Positions 40,307 through 56,200 of a stretch of 64,000 nucleotides of DNA are shown here, one piece after another (the first letter of the stretch is position 1; each line of letters starts with the position of its first letter). The notes beneath the pieces are model-generated. The model did not search any database and was not told where the DNA came from. It worked only from the letters and a program-made list of their open reading frames with translations. Made by a program: the position numbers and the translations under genes. Source of the DNA: Haliclystus octoradiatus (taxonomy: Eukaryota > Cnidaria > Staurozoa > Stauromedusae > Haliclystidae); NCBI GenBank assembly GCA_916610825.1, contig OU744446.1, forward strand, positions 7,776,309 through 7,840,308, read 5' to 3'.

Positions 40307-43300
40307 CTAACTTGAACCAGACCAATATGATTTACTTTCACCACGTTTTTGACTCTGACTACCAATTCCATGATGACCCTGTTGTACCCGTGATGAGTGT
40401 AAACCCCCTGAATCCATTGATGGATGACCCACATGACTAGTGCCTGGGTGCTGTAGCATTGACGGCTGCATCATATATTGTGCAGGGGGGTAATTACCCA
40501 TTGGGTTATGGGCATGGGGCATTGGTATGCCTAAGGGGGCAGCTGGTGAGGCAGGGATGTAATTTTTCATATCTTGGCCACCAAACTGGAAGAAAGAAAT
40601 TAAAAATGTGGTGAAAGGCTCTGAAAGACACTATAATTCCCTTCTTACTAACGTTGTTATAAGTAACGGAGACGCTATCGGCCTATCGAAGGTGCACGTA
40701 CCGCTATTTTCTAAAGGAGTGGCTCTTTTCAGTTAGAGAAATGATGTCAAATGCTCCTTATTGATCTCATTCCTGACATTGCAGATCAATTTGCAAACAG
40801 ATTTCATGGCAGATAGACCTTAATTGTCAATGCACAGCTCTTTGAGCATAGGTTGTCAACTCAACTTTAAAGAAGTTTCGCTTTATTAGGCAATGCAGAA
40901 TTTAGTATGGATGCAAAATGCAAATATAAGAACACAGCTGTAGTCTACCGTTGCCGTTTCAAAGAATCAATAAAATAATCTAAGGCGCCCTACTATCTCT
41001 TTCCATTGATTATTTTCTAGGCTTTCAAATTCGAAAGGTCAATTAGATGATGACCACTGACTTGATAAGCTTCCAAATTATCATGTAGTTGCAGCTACTG
41101 TTGATGACGATGATTGATTTATTGTTAATTTGACAATATCAGTACATAATAAATGAACATCAATAATTTCTAGAAACATTCTATAGATTACCACTCACCA
41201 TTGAGTTCTTGTAACCACCAAGGCTGTTTTCAACAGACGATGGATTGCCACCAGATCCTTGAAAAAATAATACGAACCGATGATCAAATAGACTAAATTC
41301 ATACCCCCCCCCATCAGGGGTATTTAGTTAAAAACAAGAACCTTGAATCAAAATGAATATTCTGGAATAGATCTGCCTTGAAAGTATTTTTTGTCTATAC
41401 ATTACATCAAACCTAAACACACAATACGTAAACAGCATTAATGAACTATATAGATAGCTATAAGGGGGTGGGAGGGGGTACTGTCCGACAAAAGATTTAG
41501 CCTTCCAGAATCTTAAAACATTTTCTGAATTTTTGTTGAGGTTTGGCCTATAAATCAGAAAATTCTAAATTTTTTTCATAAATTTCTCTTTTTATCCAGG
41601 ATTTAGGATCCAGGATCCCTACTTTTTTTGAGCCCTGGGGGGGGGGGCTGTAAAGTGAATTTACTGTAACTATATGAGTGAAACAAACAGTTGAATATTT
41701 GGGACTATTGCAAGAATAAATCTTTACCAGTACAGCAAGCAACATTTGATATTTATTGTCATATCTTATTGTGTGAGCTACAAATTCATATCTGTATCCA
41801 AGTATGCAGCTTCCAAGTATTTTACATTCTGGACTTGAATCTTACATACAAAATAAAGACGATGGAAAGGCTTGCTTTATATGTAACATTTTTATAGAGC
41901 AGCAGCAAATGCAAACTCTGTGAAAGATACTTGCTGAGTTCATGAACTCTTCATGAACTTCACAAACATTTGTGAATTGTTCATGAACAGTTGAAAATTC
42001 ATTCTAAAACAAAGGAATGATTTCGAGTAAGTTGTTTGGTCGTTGAGCGGTTAGATGATTTGCATCACCGTATTTGTTGTTATTCTGTTAAAGTTAAACT
42101 AAAATATCATGATCATCGATGTAGTGTATCTTTGACGATCTTTTATCGTCAATAGTTTACAGTACGGAAACATAATGGTGGAATTTTCTGCACTGAGCGC
42201 AAGGCGACCATATCACGTATTCACGCTCACAATTCTGATTTTTATTTGATTTTTCAGAAGTGTAATTGACAGTTTTTGTTGATAAAATTGAAAACTTCGG
42301 AGATTAGAACAATTAAATACTAAAAATAGGTATGTATTCGTTTGAGAAAAGCGTTCATGCACGGGTTTTGCCGTTCTCCCCATCGCAAATTCCTGCACTT
42401 AGGATGTTGTCTGACACTCGGGAAGATAGAATAAACTTTCATTGTTTCATGAAAAAAATTTAACTTTTTTCACAGGAGTCTAAGGAAGCACTGTATATAA
42501 TAATAAAAATAGATATGCGACCAAGCAAGCACCCTCACCATAGCTGAGACCTCTGAAGGTCAAACAATAGTGGGATCTGCCATCCTAGATCAAAACACGA
42601 TCGAGGAAATTCGGAAGAAAGTGATCTTTTTAAAATTTGTAGCACAAGTTTGAAACAATTTAGAAAATGTTGAAATTTGTAATATCCAATAAGGCTAAAT
42701 TTCTTGCCAGACCCTGATTGTTCATCGGGCAACTTCAATTATAATTTCTTCTAAATTACATTACAAGCCCTAATCAAGATGGATAAACATTTACCAGAAG
42801 ATTGACTTGAGGATTTTGTGGATTGAGAAGACACAGTGACTGCTGTCGCTGAGTATGCTGATCCTTTATTATTGTAGTCTTGACCACCACCTACAATTAT
42901 TATCAAGACACAATATAACACTGTGAAATACGGTAGAATCCGTCAATAACGATTTTGGCATAATCAGTATTGTGTCATCGTTTTTGGTCAAACTTTGCTA
43001 AATAGTTGCCCGTTAAATAAAGGACCCTGCAAAACTGGTAAAATGGTTTGTCTTCCTAGCATTCTGCTACAGCCACTACTACAGCTGCATACATTCATTT
43101 CTAGATGCTCAATGGCTCTTTTCGCTAAGACTAATGATTGTAAAGGCTCTTTACTTATCTCAGCCGCAACGCTGCAGATCAATTTCAACAATTTCATGGC
43201 ATATTTCACACTGTGAGGTGCCCAGAACGCTGCTGTGAGGTGCCCAATTGGCATATAAATTATTCAACAATTCAATTTATGGCAAGTATGGAGTATCATT

Positions 43301-44292
43301 TCCAGCAAACCTGCAATATTGGGGTGCTAGTAAGATTCTCAGAAGGGCACATCCCAGTACAAAAAGAACCAATGTACCTCACCCCGAAGTCCAGTATTAG
43401 CCTCACAACTGCTTATTCAGAACAACATTTACCCAAGAGTTTGAAGTTGTTTGTTTGCTATAACAAACTCACAGGCATCAAAATACTCAATAGTGATATC
43501 TATGTTAGACTATGATCCATATTTATTTCACAGTATTTCTGATAATGATTTTAATGGCTTACCTGTATTATATGAATGTGAACCATGCTGTGAAAATGCC
43601 GATTGGTATTGTGTACCAGCATGCCCCTTTCCATTGCCAACCTATTTATAATACAATTAGAACAATATTGTTTGATGCATTGACATGATGAAATTATTTG
43701 ATACAATGCTGTACAAAATATCGTAAAAGTTCATAAAATATATTTCTTTCACTCTATCTTTAAAATATTTGATTGAGCAATAGTCAATTTGGAAGTGAAA
43801 TTGTTCAGGATTATATTTACTTATTAAACATATATCTTTGTTATTGAGATCATATAACAGTAATCACAATTGTTGCATAGATTTCATAAATCAACATTAA
43901 TAAATAACATAATTTGTATCGAAAGTTAGCATGTTCACCTTTAACTAAACTGCCACAACGATCTTGGTGATTGTATTTATCTTACTCTGCAACTATGAAA
44001 ATTTGTATAACCAGGAAACTAGGACTTGGACCATAATATAGTTTGTTAGGTTTCAGATCAAGGTTACGTTTGAAGCCCTACAACCCATCAGTTAGTCGGG
44101 AATTTCGCTTATCTGGATAGCACATATGTGTTAATCATACCTGATAAATGGGAGGAGCAGTCGTGTAAACTGGAAATCCACTTGGTATCATTCCAGGTGG
44201 GTAATAATAATGGTGATAAGGCAATGCAGTATTGGCATTCATGTACGGTTGTTGTTGGACATGGTGTGGGGCACCTGCTGAGTGTTGATTAC
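40307..44292 (-). CDS. UBAP2L: Exons 21 to 25, aromatic/Pro-rich C-terminus
   Basis: 44141-44292 (HHYYYPPGMIPSGFPVYTTA), 43563-43641 (YQSAFSQHGSHSYNTG), 42795-42890, 41199-41257 and terminal 40307-40585 (PAAPLGIPMPHAHNP and a SYWSGSS end). The SHGYNTG-like block and the Tyr/Trp end match the vertebrate C-terminus. Confidence 0.88.
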
Positions 44293-47200
44293 CTGCAAAC
44301 AAAAACAATCAATCCACACTCAGATATTACTTTTGCGTCTACCATTGTGATGCTCCCCTGTATTTAATGACCACATGCTAATGTTGGCTAACTTCCCCGC
44401 CATAAACTAGCATTGTTCACAAGATACATTCATTTTCCGCTGCTACTTAGTCATACACCCATCTACAGATGTAAAGCTCTCCTGTTTAAATGACCACATA
44501 TAGTGCTTGCTAACTTCTCTGCCATCATTAAGACTAATCAGGATACATTCATTATCAGACGTTACATGATGTTATGAGTGATTGCTATGGTCTGGAATAG
44601 CAAAACCTGCATATAACAGCCAGCTACGAGGTTAATAAAAACTAACAACTGGCCTTATATAATAACGCCATGTTACTGCTGGAATGACCACTCTGACACG
44701 TTACATCAATTTTTGGTTCAACTGCATCAGAATTGAAAATATCTACTGATTATGAGCAGCATCGAAGGCTGTTACGAATATCAGCTGTCTTAATAATCAG
44801 GTTACAGTATTCTTCATATAAGGTTGTGGTTATTATCTCACACGATACAAACTCTTATCCCCAGTAAAGGGGCACAAGAAGAAAGTTAGTACAGGCATCA
44901 GGTATTGAATGTGACAATGAGCAAAATATTCCTATTCTTATTGCATGTGATTTAGAGAAAATCTTACCTTGGCTCATACTTGATACTGCCTGTGAAGCTG
45001 ACGATTCACGCGAAAATTTCCCATCACCTAATGGAAAGGAAACGGAGTCATTCATCAACCAATTATGTCATGGTTATATGTGGCAGCTATATAAACAGTA
45101 AGTAATATTTCTATGTTACTGGTCAAAAGCCTTATCACATCAACATTTGTTTGTTTTGAGACCGGCTTTTTCATTGTGTCAGTGGCATTTATTATCATGG
45201 TGCTAACCAACTAGGGTGAACTATAGCACAACTACACACCGCAAATCAATCACGGTCGGTATTAGCTAATAGTAGCATCAATCCATTATAATTTAGTCGT
45301 TGGGGCTACAACAATTCGGTCTCTTGTTTCAATTGTTGTCTCTTGTTAGCAACTGATTATAATTACAGTGAAACCTGTATATAACGGCCAGCTACAAGAG
45401 GTAGATAAATTGAAGACTATAGACAGGTGGCCGCTGTATAGAGGTGACCACTATAACAGGTTTGACTGTATATGAATTGGAGAATATGAATATAAGAATA
45501 AGAATTAATTACGTGCTACAACCCAGAGTTGGCAATATTTTGGTGGGTGAAAGATTAGACACTGTTCATCAAATTGCCAAATAATTGTTTAAAATATAGT
45601 GGGTCAATATTTATGACATTTATAAATCAAGAAATTAATAAATCATGACACTATTTTGGCCTTCAAGTAAATGTGGATAAAACAGAAATAATTGTTCTCT
45701 TTGATGACCCTTTCATACATAATCATGGTCAGCTTACATAGAGGCAATACATTTATTATGGAGACATATTATTGGAAACACTGTGACTATTTGACCTTGA
45801 GTCTCAGTCTCCGTGAATAGCAACGCATGTGAATTATGAACAAACAGTAATTTATAAACACTTTGGAACATGCCGACAAAAGTTGATGAAGCAGAAACTA
45901 ATTTAGCCTTGACTGGGTGGTTATCGCATGATCAGACCCTAACCCCAATCCTGGGACGAGTGAAACATGTGATCGAGTGATTTATTGTCTGCACAAACGC
46001 AGTGGAATCCATAATGGCTGCGACTGCCAGTCAAATAGTCACTTCGTATTGCAAAACTTGATAGATTATTAAATTTCAGACTTCATTTTGCAAATGATTT
46101 CCAGAAGGTCATTCAATTCCAATTGGAAATAACTGATAATGGATTAGTTTGTTACATGCCATGCATAATAACTTTGTATACCTGCAAACGAGCTTTCTGA
46201 TCTGTTTGCAGCTGATGACTGCGATGGATTTTGTGGTGCATACATCAAGTCGTAGTACGGAGACTATAAAGAAAATGGAAAGATAGAGAACTAAGAATCC
46301 TACATGCTCATTACAAATAGAAACTTCGGATTTTGTGAAACGATCAGTTTTCATTGTTCGAGTGCACCAAATCTCAATTGTTCATACGAGCTGTGCGCTA
46401 ATAGCTAGCACACTTTCGTCAACTTTTACATGATTTTCTTACTCGTAAGTTAATGTTTTTGAAACTTCCTAATCAAATGGGATATTTTCAATTGTGATAC
46501 CAATTTCGAATTGCAGGATCGATTGAATTTTTGAACCTGGTTTTGTCCTTTGTTGATATGGGAATTTGGCGTTATAACTCTAAACCAATCAGATTGATTG
46601 AATCAATTTTATTGTTCTACAATGTTATTTATATAACAGATTATGATACCTCTGTGCATTTCACAGCAGACTAATATGTGTCAATATATATAAAGTGAAT
46701 AACATCGACCATGTATGACACTTACCATGGGCATACCATGCACAAGCATTTCATCATACGCCATAGGTGATGCCATTGCATGTTGCTAAAAAGCAAAAAA
46801 TAACAATGACACTGTTTACTAAAGGAAAGACATATATTTAGAAAGTACAGAAAATTGTAAGTCAACTTTAATACAGCCATCTAAATTCAACACCTTAAAA
46901 TGTTTCAATGTGATTGATCGATAGATATACAGTAGGCTACATATATATATATATATATGGCATACTGCACTTCCTGGTACAATTTCAACAATGTTAGGTT
47001 GTGAAAAAGAATTTGATTTACATTGATAGACATGATATTTAAGTTGTTGAATGTCTCATTACACAAACGATGTAAGCTAATGATCCTTTCATCAACAGGG
47101 TGGTAGGTTAATGGCAACTTTATAAGTACCTGGAGCGATCGGCGTTTTTGGTTGATATTCCCTACCTGATGCCAACAGATAGTGGTTCAGCTAAGGATTG

Positions 47201-50200
47201 GACATGAAAAGCCGCAGGCAAACGTCCAAAGCATTAATCAACACATGAAGGCTACATAATATGACTGTGTAGTGCACAGGGCATGCTTACCTGATAACCT
47301 GGTAGTATTCCTGGCTGGACATTTGGGTACACATTAAGCGGCATTACACCACCGGATGCAGGATTGTGCTTGTTACCTGAAAAATATTGAGCGGAAAAAT
47401 GAATAAAAGAAGAAAATAAACTTGCACTGATTGTTTTAATTCATAGACAATTAATATAAATAAGACTTGGTTAGAATACTCCAATATGGTTTCTTGAATA
47501 TTAGTGAATGAAAGTTCATCCTTACACTTACTGAAGGTGTAGCCCATGTAGGCTATCACAAAGTGTGAGATCTTTGCTTCTACGTTTAGTGCTTATTATT
47601 TTCACTCATAACTGCTGCTTTGCTGCTGAAGTTGTAACCTTCCAACAATCTATGCTCCCAACCGAGGACGTTTGAAAACATTTTTCAACACAACCGGCTT
47701 TTCATCTACTAGAAGTAACTACTGTACTAATTAATACAGCAACAAATAACTTACCAGTTCCTTGGAATTGTTTCGATGAAGCAGATGATGATGAATTGAA
47801 ATTTGACGAGCTTCCAGTCGATGGTTGCAAATTTGATAAATTGTTTTCCGATAACTGCATTCCTGATTGATTCCTTACACCTGCTGATACGCTTGGACTA
47901 ACAAGACTTGATGCTACATATTGTGTTGGTAATGTCGATGAGTCAGAAATATTGATATGATGGAGCGCTGATTGATTCAACTGGAAACAAGTGGACAGAA
48001 CGTCATTGTTATAATGCTCATACGAAAAAGATGTATCCCTTGGTAAATTGTGTATTGACAACAGTTTTATGGAGAAATAAAATTGCTTTGCTTTGTACAG
48101 TCAAACCAAGTTAATGAGTTAGGATAAAAATTGGGACATTAAGAAAGGTGGGATAATAAGCGAGGTACAATTACGAGAGTTTGTATGGAGAATGCATAAT
48201 ATAATTCAGTTTTATGTAGGGATATTAAGCAAGATGGGACATTATAAAGGGAGTATCAACAGAGTTCTTAATTGCATTAAAATGCGATATCAAATAGTAG
48301 GCCTAAGCTCAAATGGCAATAAAGCTGGAAATAAATAAATAGTTATGTGGATATGTGAGAGAAATTCAATATGTTATGAGGTAGTAGAACACAGATCTCT
48401 ATGCTAATAATATCATACCTCTGACGATAGACCATTGCCAACAACATCTTGATTTTTTCTTGAGGTTGAAATAGCTGATTTATAAGGTGAGGTACCCACA
48501 GCAGATGAAACTAAACCAGGTGCCATGTTTTTGTCTTGTTTAGGATAAGGGATAGGATTTGGAGCCTATAACAAAATCAGTTAGTATGCTTTAATACAAA
48601 AAGTAGTAGGGGCATCCTAGAGCTGTGCCACATGCCCCTGTACTTCACTTCACAAACGGCTGTTTCGTACAGGGGACATGTACCTTTTTAGTGAATAAAG
48701 TGATGCGCTCATGAAAAAAAACGCAGAATGACCAATCACATTGGTCTATTTACTAGGTTATGCAATATTTTGTGACACCTTTGCGAATCGAAAAGGCGTT
48801 AAAAATTATTCGCACATAAGTTAGGAATGATCACAAGTTTGTTCTTTAGCTACAATGGGGGTTTCTTATGAAAAATCCCCCCTTTCAAAATAGATTATTG
48901 ATTGTGATGTAAAATAACTAAAAAAGTTGATTGGTCAAAGTTTGAAGCCGATCTGATTAGAAATGACGGAGATATCAATATTTTAATATTTTTATTCTGC
49001 GCTTATGTTTGTGACGTCATTATTCAATTCTACTAAAAAGTAATCCGATAGAAAATTTAATTAACTCGATTACTCAAACCATCTATGAAAGTTTTGCAGC
49101 ATTTCTATCATTAAGATGATAAAATCACATTTGAAATATATTGCAGTTTCTCTCTTCAATTTAGAGGGGAGAAATATATCATGAAAATTATTATCAACAT
49201 TTAAACGTGTTTGGATTTCGTCAAATCAATCTAATGTACGGTAGGCATAAATAAGATTGTAATATCATTTGTGTGGGTTTGCACTACCACAAGAATATAA
49301 TATAAAGGTTTGACGAAATTTGACATCTGCATTGCTATTAAGTGTTTATTAAATATTTAAAATCTCAAATCATTATTAATATTTCTTTAAAAAAAACATG
49401 TAATAAGTTATACCTTTCCCATTCTTTGCATATGACGTGGTGATGTAGGGTAAGAATGTGATGGTGGATTATCTTGCAATGAACCCAGACCAGGTGGAGT
49501 TTTAGGTTTTTCAGTCATGGGGGGTGCTGCGTCAACAGGAATAGGACTTGCATTAAATGCAGACACTGGGTTCGATGCAACGCTATGTCGATAAGCTTCA
49601 AGTGATGTTGAAGGAGGACTGCAAATGAATCAAAGCATATATACATATTTATATATATGTATATATAGTGAAAACTGTATATAACAGCCAGCTACAAGAG
49701 GTAGATAAATTGACCATTATAGACAGGTGGCCTTTATATACAGGTTTGAATCAGTAGAAAACTATATTTTAGACAATACAAGACCACTATAGACAAGTGG
49801 CCGCTGTATAGAGGTGAACGTTATAACAGGTTTGGTTGTATATTGATTTCTGGACTGTGATTGATCAATGGTCACTTTGGATAACGCTATATAGATTCAT
49901 TTTGATCTTGATTTACACAGATTAAATTTGAATTGTATAGATTTGCTTCTGTCTAAATGTATGTGGCTCACTTTCACACCAATCCGACATTCCAATCAGA
50001 TAATTCCTGTTTATACATATTTCAGATAATCCTCTTTAGTAAGGAAGACATTCAACATACACTATCAGTCTGAAGATCCCCACAAATACAGATCCCAAAT
50101 TCATTGGATAACATATATCTAATTGTTCAAGGATTTGTTTACAGTCTAAACACAAATAAGCCAATTTGAAATATTATTTTAAAATAAATTCAGATGTGAA

Positions 50201-53200
50201 GATGTGTTTTATAAATTCAGCTGTAAATACCGTCTGGAGGCCGCAATTAAACGCGTGAAACTCTGAGTAATGGAAAAAAGGCTCTTGCACTTTCATATAT
50301 ACACACGTGTATCTGCGTTTACACTCAATATAATTAATTTCTTTGATTTATTATTATAAATTCAGGTTTGTATTTTCATAAATGAGACAAGGAAGTTAAT
50401 AATGTGGGCTGCTGTAGAGCATACTATAGACATTAGACACCTTCTGAGACACTCAAAAGCTGAAAACCATTTCCATGGCTCTTTTGGCGATTTTACAACG
50501 CTTTCCGTGTGATTCAAGATGCATTACTAGTGTTAATTAATAGAACGCTATGCAGCATTTCTACCAATCCCATATAAGGCTTATTTGCATTGGCCATGTT
50601 GGATTGTTGGTGTTCCATAAAATATAAAAATCCATCCTGGGGTCGTGGTCTTGTCAAGAGACTCCAAGCGTTAAAAATATTTTTTTAAAAGATTTTCCTG
50701 AAGGGATTCATTGGGTTGTCGTGAAAAATCTCTATCACATATATATAAATTACAGTGGGGGGGATATATCTAACCTTTGTGTGATTGGTAGACTGCTCAG
50801 TTGTCCAACACTGACAGATGGTTCATGCTAAAAAAGAATAAAGAACTGACAATAACGTACTGAGATATTTTAAAAAGAGGGAGGCATATTCCCTATTCAA
50901 GATATCTTTTAAATGACAAAACATCAAATAAATTCTCAATAGACTCGATGCCAAACAAAGGTGTTTCTTGAAGTGGGAACAACCTTAAAAAATTGTAAGA
51001 TCGATTGTGTTTTCGAACTTGGTTTTGCTATGGTGATTTGATGTCATCACTCTAAACCAATCAGATTGATCAAATAAATTTCATTATAATACAATAGCAA
51101 TAAGCTGACCAAATTAATAATTTAACCTAACCCAGCTGTGATATCAAAGCTTGGACACTACACACTGAGGACAAACTCCCGAGTTACTATCCATAAGTTG
51201 GTATACTCAATTATATATGTATGTAGTCATTATAACTTATCGTTAACTGGATATGACTCATATTGAGCTGAACAGTATCAGACTTACTTTAAGAAGGACT
51301 GGGCTTAATGAGCCTTCACCGCCGAATTCCAAACCACCAAGCTAAACACAAAATAATTAGGTAATGTTAATGATATGGAAAACAGACAATTCTAATGAAA
51401 TGAAATTAGAATTTTCATCAAATCAAGTGGATAATGTTGAACTTGTTCAGTTACCTAGAGCTCTACCAGGTAGAATAGCAAGTTTAACACAGACATTGAT
51501 AATACAGTAAAACCTGGTCTAGCAGCTGGCCCTATAAAGCTTGTGTATAATCTCAATTTTGCAGCAATATTTGAAATTGCATAAAGAGCCTGTTTACAGA
51601 GGTCAATTACATTAGATCAAAAGCAGATTGTTACAATCTAATAATTCTCTCCTTCTGATTTCTACAATTTTGTATCCATCTATTAATAGTTTTCGTATGT
51701 TGCAATTTGACTGTTATTGAAGGTGATTACAAATAATATCTTCATTACAGTTTCTTAAAATCAAGTGAAAAATGTTGTTAAAAGCAAAGAGAACTACAAA
51801 AACAATGTAAAATATAAAACCTGAATCAACCATTATGTCAGTCCGATCTGATCCGATCCTATCCAAACCAGAGCCATCTATTTACAAGAGTTGGGACACG
51901 CTTTCATGTGCCGCTATCGTCTCCAATTGGACAGATGCCAGTCACGTGATATTTGGATGCCATCTTTGTTCTTTTGGAAACAGGTTCTCAATCATTTCAA
52001 GTGAAACGCGCGAAAAAATACAATACAATATGGCTGAAAAAAACACACAACGTGCTCGGGTCCAGGCGAAAAGATACAAAAATGGCAGAAGTGTCCCAAC
52101 TCTTGTAAATAGATGGCTCTGATCCAAACACTAAAAGGTAATCCAAAATCTGATCAACTCGGGTTGGATCCGCACACTATTAGTGTGAACAGACCATTTT
52201 ACTAAATCTTGATCAGGGGGTCAGACATATGTGCTGTAATCCTGTAATCTTAGATTTCAGAAGCTTGGAGCATAACTGGAAGATTTAAAATACCTGGTGG
52301 TTTACTTCTGTTATATCATCGAACAATCCTTGAGGCATCTGAACAGGTTCATTTGACTAAAACAGAAAATACGTAAAATTATTATATTGAATAATATAAC
52401 AAGTGTCGGCAGGTATATATGTCGACAGGCATGTCAGTTATCTGATTTGAGTTCAAAAATCGGGAAAAATCTTAGGCCAGTATTTACAAGTAGGAAAATA
52501 CAAAATGATTTACATGTGTGTGAACCAAAACTGGCTCTCTTGTCTCGTCAATGTGTTGTATATAGTTTCCAGTGTGATTCGTGTGAAGCGAATTATGTCG
52601 GATATACCTGCCAACATTTGCATCAACGCATTGACGAGCACAAGAGAAAAGGGTCTGCTGTTTACGCACATGTAAATCAACAACACGGAAAATCTGTTTC
52701 TGAAAACAACTTTAAAATTTTGAAAAAATGCAAAGACAAATTTGACTGCCTAATTCATGAAATGCTTGCAATCAGGCGAATCAAGCCAAACCTCAACACT
52801 CAGTCTGACTCAATCAAATCTCGGCTTTTCCCAGCAGGATATTGAAAAGATATTGTTCTTGCCTTTGTCTATAATATTCTATTGTTATTAACGCATCCTG
52901 CTTCTAACACATTGTATAACTTAACACTTTTAAACCCATGTATTTTAAATAATTTTTCTTTTAAAAAATATATTTCTGAAGATGACATAAGCAATGTCGA
53001 AAGCTCAATCAACGTCTATTTTATCGTTTATTTTTATTACAAAATTATTTAATACAATCCAATAAATTTGTTAGGCCATTGATATTACTTAAAAGTAATA
53101 AGATTTACTTTTTGATAAATTAAATTTCTTTCCGTGTCGGCCTTTGCTGATCATCTCGGTTTCCTTGTTCAAAAGTTTTTGTTTGAGCATATAATATGGT

Positions 53201-56200
53201 ACTTTTCAATGAGACAAATGTCGCATTTCTTGGTTTTGTTGCCGTATGTCGTAGCTGATGATAACATAGAAACATTTAGGGCGTAGCTTTTCTTTACTAT
53301 AAATTGATATATAAATGATTTTTTTTATCAAACTTAATAAACATAACAATGAACAGGAACCATACACTATAAGAGCAATGTAACTAACCAAAGTGTTTGT
53401 TTCATTTCAACCACAAATTGAATAATTGTCTCACAAAGTCTTTACTCCAATGCACAACTTAGTTGAAATGTTTAATCCAGTTCTCTGTGTTGAATTGTAT
53501 TAGTGTAGGTTTATTATGCCTGCCACCAGACTTGCATGCCATATTATGTCAGCCAAAAGTAGTTTCTTTCCGGGTGGTAGTACTTTGACATTTTTTATGG
53601 GTGTGCCATTTTGAGAGTCTTGCTAACACTACTAACATGCAAATACCCTAGCAAAAGACGCCTTCACAGCAGGAAGAATACATGATTCACAGCTTGAAAC
53701 CGGAAATTTTGCAGCAGGAAGGCAATATTGAAAATTTGATATCTAAAAATTGCTAGCATCATGCCAAAATTGTGGCTCTGGCGCCACTGAGAAACCCCTC
53801 AGGAAGTTGGTATAATAGAATAGTCGTCAATTTTTTTACCCAAAAATTAACCATTTTACCTTTTCAACTGTATTACAGGTCTAGAATAAATCACAATCTA
53901 ATTTAGAACAACAATATGACAAAAATTAAGAAAATGTGTTTTCTTTATACACTAACTTAAAATAATTAATCTACTCACCCTTGGTTTAGGCTTCTTTTGT
54001 TTCTGTGATTTAACCTTTGGAGGTAACAGATCTGCCTCAAGCATGTGACTCTCATGTACCCCTGTTATCATTGGCGCATTATTTGACTCTGTAGAATGCT
54101 CATGTAATATCGTTGTTGGTTCTTGAGTGTATGATGTTATGTCAAATGGGCCTGGATCAACTCCCTCAGATGCACTAGGGAACTCTCCTGATAAGTCGTT
54201 TTCATTTCTACAAAATACAGAAGCAATTTGTTCATGATTAAATTACCGTTGATAATGAGTTCAGGGCATAATATTTTTATTAGAGAAAGACTCTGAAAAG
54301 CCTGTGAAAACCAACAATAGATCAGTGATTTAATTGTTATTGAGCTGATAGAAAAGGAGGCAATCCACTGATTGGAGGAAATTTCTCATGCCTGTTAAGA
54401 TAAGCATAACTAACGATTGGATTATTAGACATTGAGGGTGAGAAAGTCAGATGTGAAGTCAATTATAAAGTATTAATAACAACATATCAATTGATAACGT
54501 GCAATCCTTTTAATACATCATCTTTCCCGCAATAGCTAACAAGGTGAATGCCTTGAAAGATAAATCAGTGGATGTTCCATACCAGTTTATTATGGATGCC
54601 CTTGGTACAGGGTCCGACAATAGGTTCAGCCTTAAGGAATCCTAAAAGCATTTCAACATTTTTCTTCTGAATTTTTTATTGGTGTTTGACCAATAAATCG
54701 TTAGAAATATCAATTTTCTTCTGAATTTTCTCGAGCCTTACAGAATCTAGGTTTCCAGGATTCCTACTTTTGTTAGACCTTGCCTTGGTAGCTATGCTTT
54801 TTACTTGAAGTATGTCAATGGGGCTGGAAATAGATCTGTAAGTCTATATCTGGTTGTATAACACTGATGACCTGTTGTGCATGGCCCGCCTGTATGTATA
54901 ATTTGTAAACCCTTGATTGTTTATATTTTCAATAAAAAGTAGCATATGGATTTGAATTAAATCACAACATTACTCTTGACAATTATTTGAATTTTGATAA
55001 ATGAGATTCTATTTTTGGGAGATTCGAATGTGAAACATAGCGAACCAGCAGATTGAATTAGATTTTTCACAATTATAAATAATCCTCCTGTTTTGTCCAA
55101 TTTCAAGGCTGTTTGACAGGCAATAAAAATATATTGGAGCATACCGATTGAGTAGATTTGATGTTGATTCCGGTTGAATTTCTTCTGCTTCATCACCCCA
55201 TCTTGCAGAACCATTCAATTCTGGAGCCGCTGCATCATTCTTGAAAAGTAAAATGATTAAAGCTAGTCACATACAAACCGCAAACATATTAGTCAATCTA
55301 TGAATCTCATTTTACAAGTACCGGTACTACTATTATTAATCGTGTTATAAGAATGTAGCGGTGACAGTTTTAATGAGTTTTTTCAGCAAAACTGTTGGAC
55401 ATTTTCATTAACATTTCAAATATTTCCAAAAACATTTCAGCACTTGATTTCAATATTTTTTAATAAAATTTAGTAGACAATGGTGGCACAGTAATTTAGT
55501 GCTCTTCATGGGTCAGATAAATTAACTATCTCGCGAAGCAAGAAGTCGGACTCAAATCACAAATAATTAAGAGTAAAATTGTTGGGTCACAGAGATAAGT
55601 GCCTTTGGTTAACTGTACTTCTTGTGGACTTGGACTTGATGTGAAACAAAGGAATCAAATTAGACAACCATCTACAATTGAAGTACTGTAGAAAAGCAAT
55701 AGCCTAGCCTTTAAATGTAAGGGCACAAGACAAACAATAGCAAGCAGTGTTACGTGGAAGTTCTCCATGCATATTATGTAAACAATCCAGGTTTATTAAA
55801 ACCAATCAATCTATGAATCTCATTATACAAGTACTATTATTATTAATCTGCTGAAATTTTCCCAATCGATGTTTGGTTAATTCTCTAATGGTTAGTATCG
55901 CAGTTCGCACAAATGAGATAATCACTTTTCAAGGCACATTTCCTGATAACATTACTAGATATTTTCCTTGCCAAAGATATAAGAAGCTACAGATTTGAAG
56001 TAAAGGGTTGAACTACAATTAAATCAGACATGCAGTCGACTTACTTCTGTCCATCCTGTGACATTATGCCTACCATCTGTCTCCGTATTATTGCCCCAAC
56101 CTAACAATAACAAATCAACAGGTTGAATACACAGCCAACTATTGTTGGGAACAGCTAACAATGTCTCACATACATACACTGCTTGATATCCCCAAATAAA

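Noticed and set aside
51835..52127. Overlapping open frames on both strands
   Set aside because: They lie across the 253-bp hAT MITE whose inverted ends keep both strands open; no family motif.
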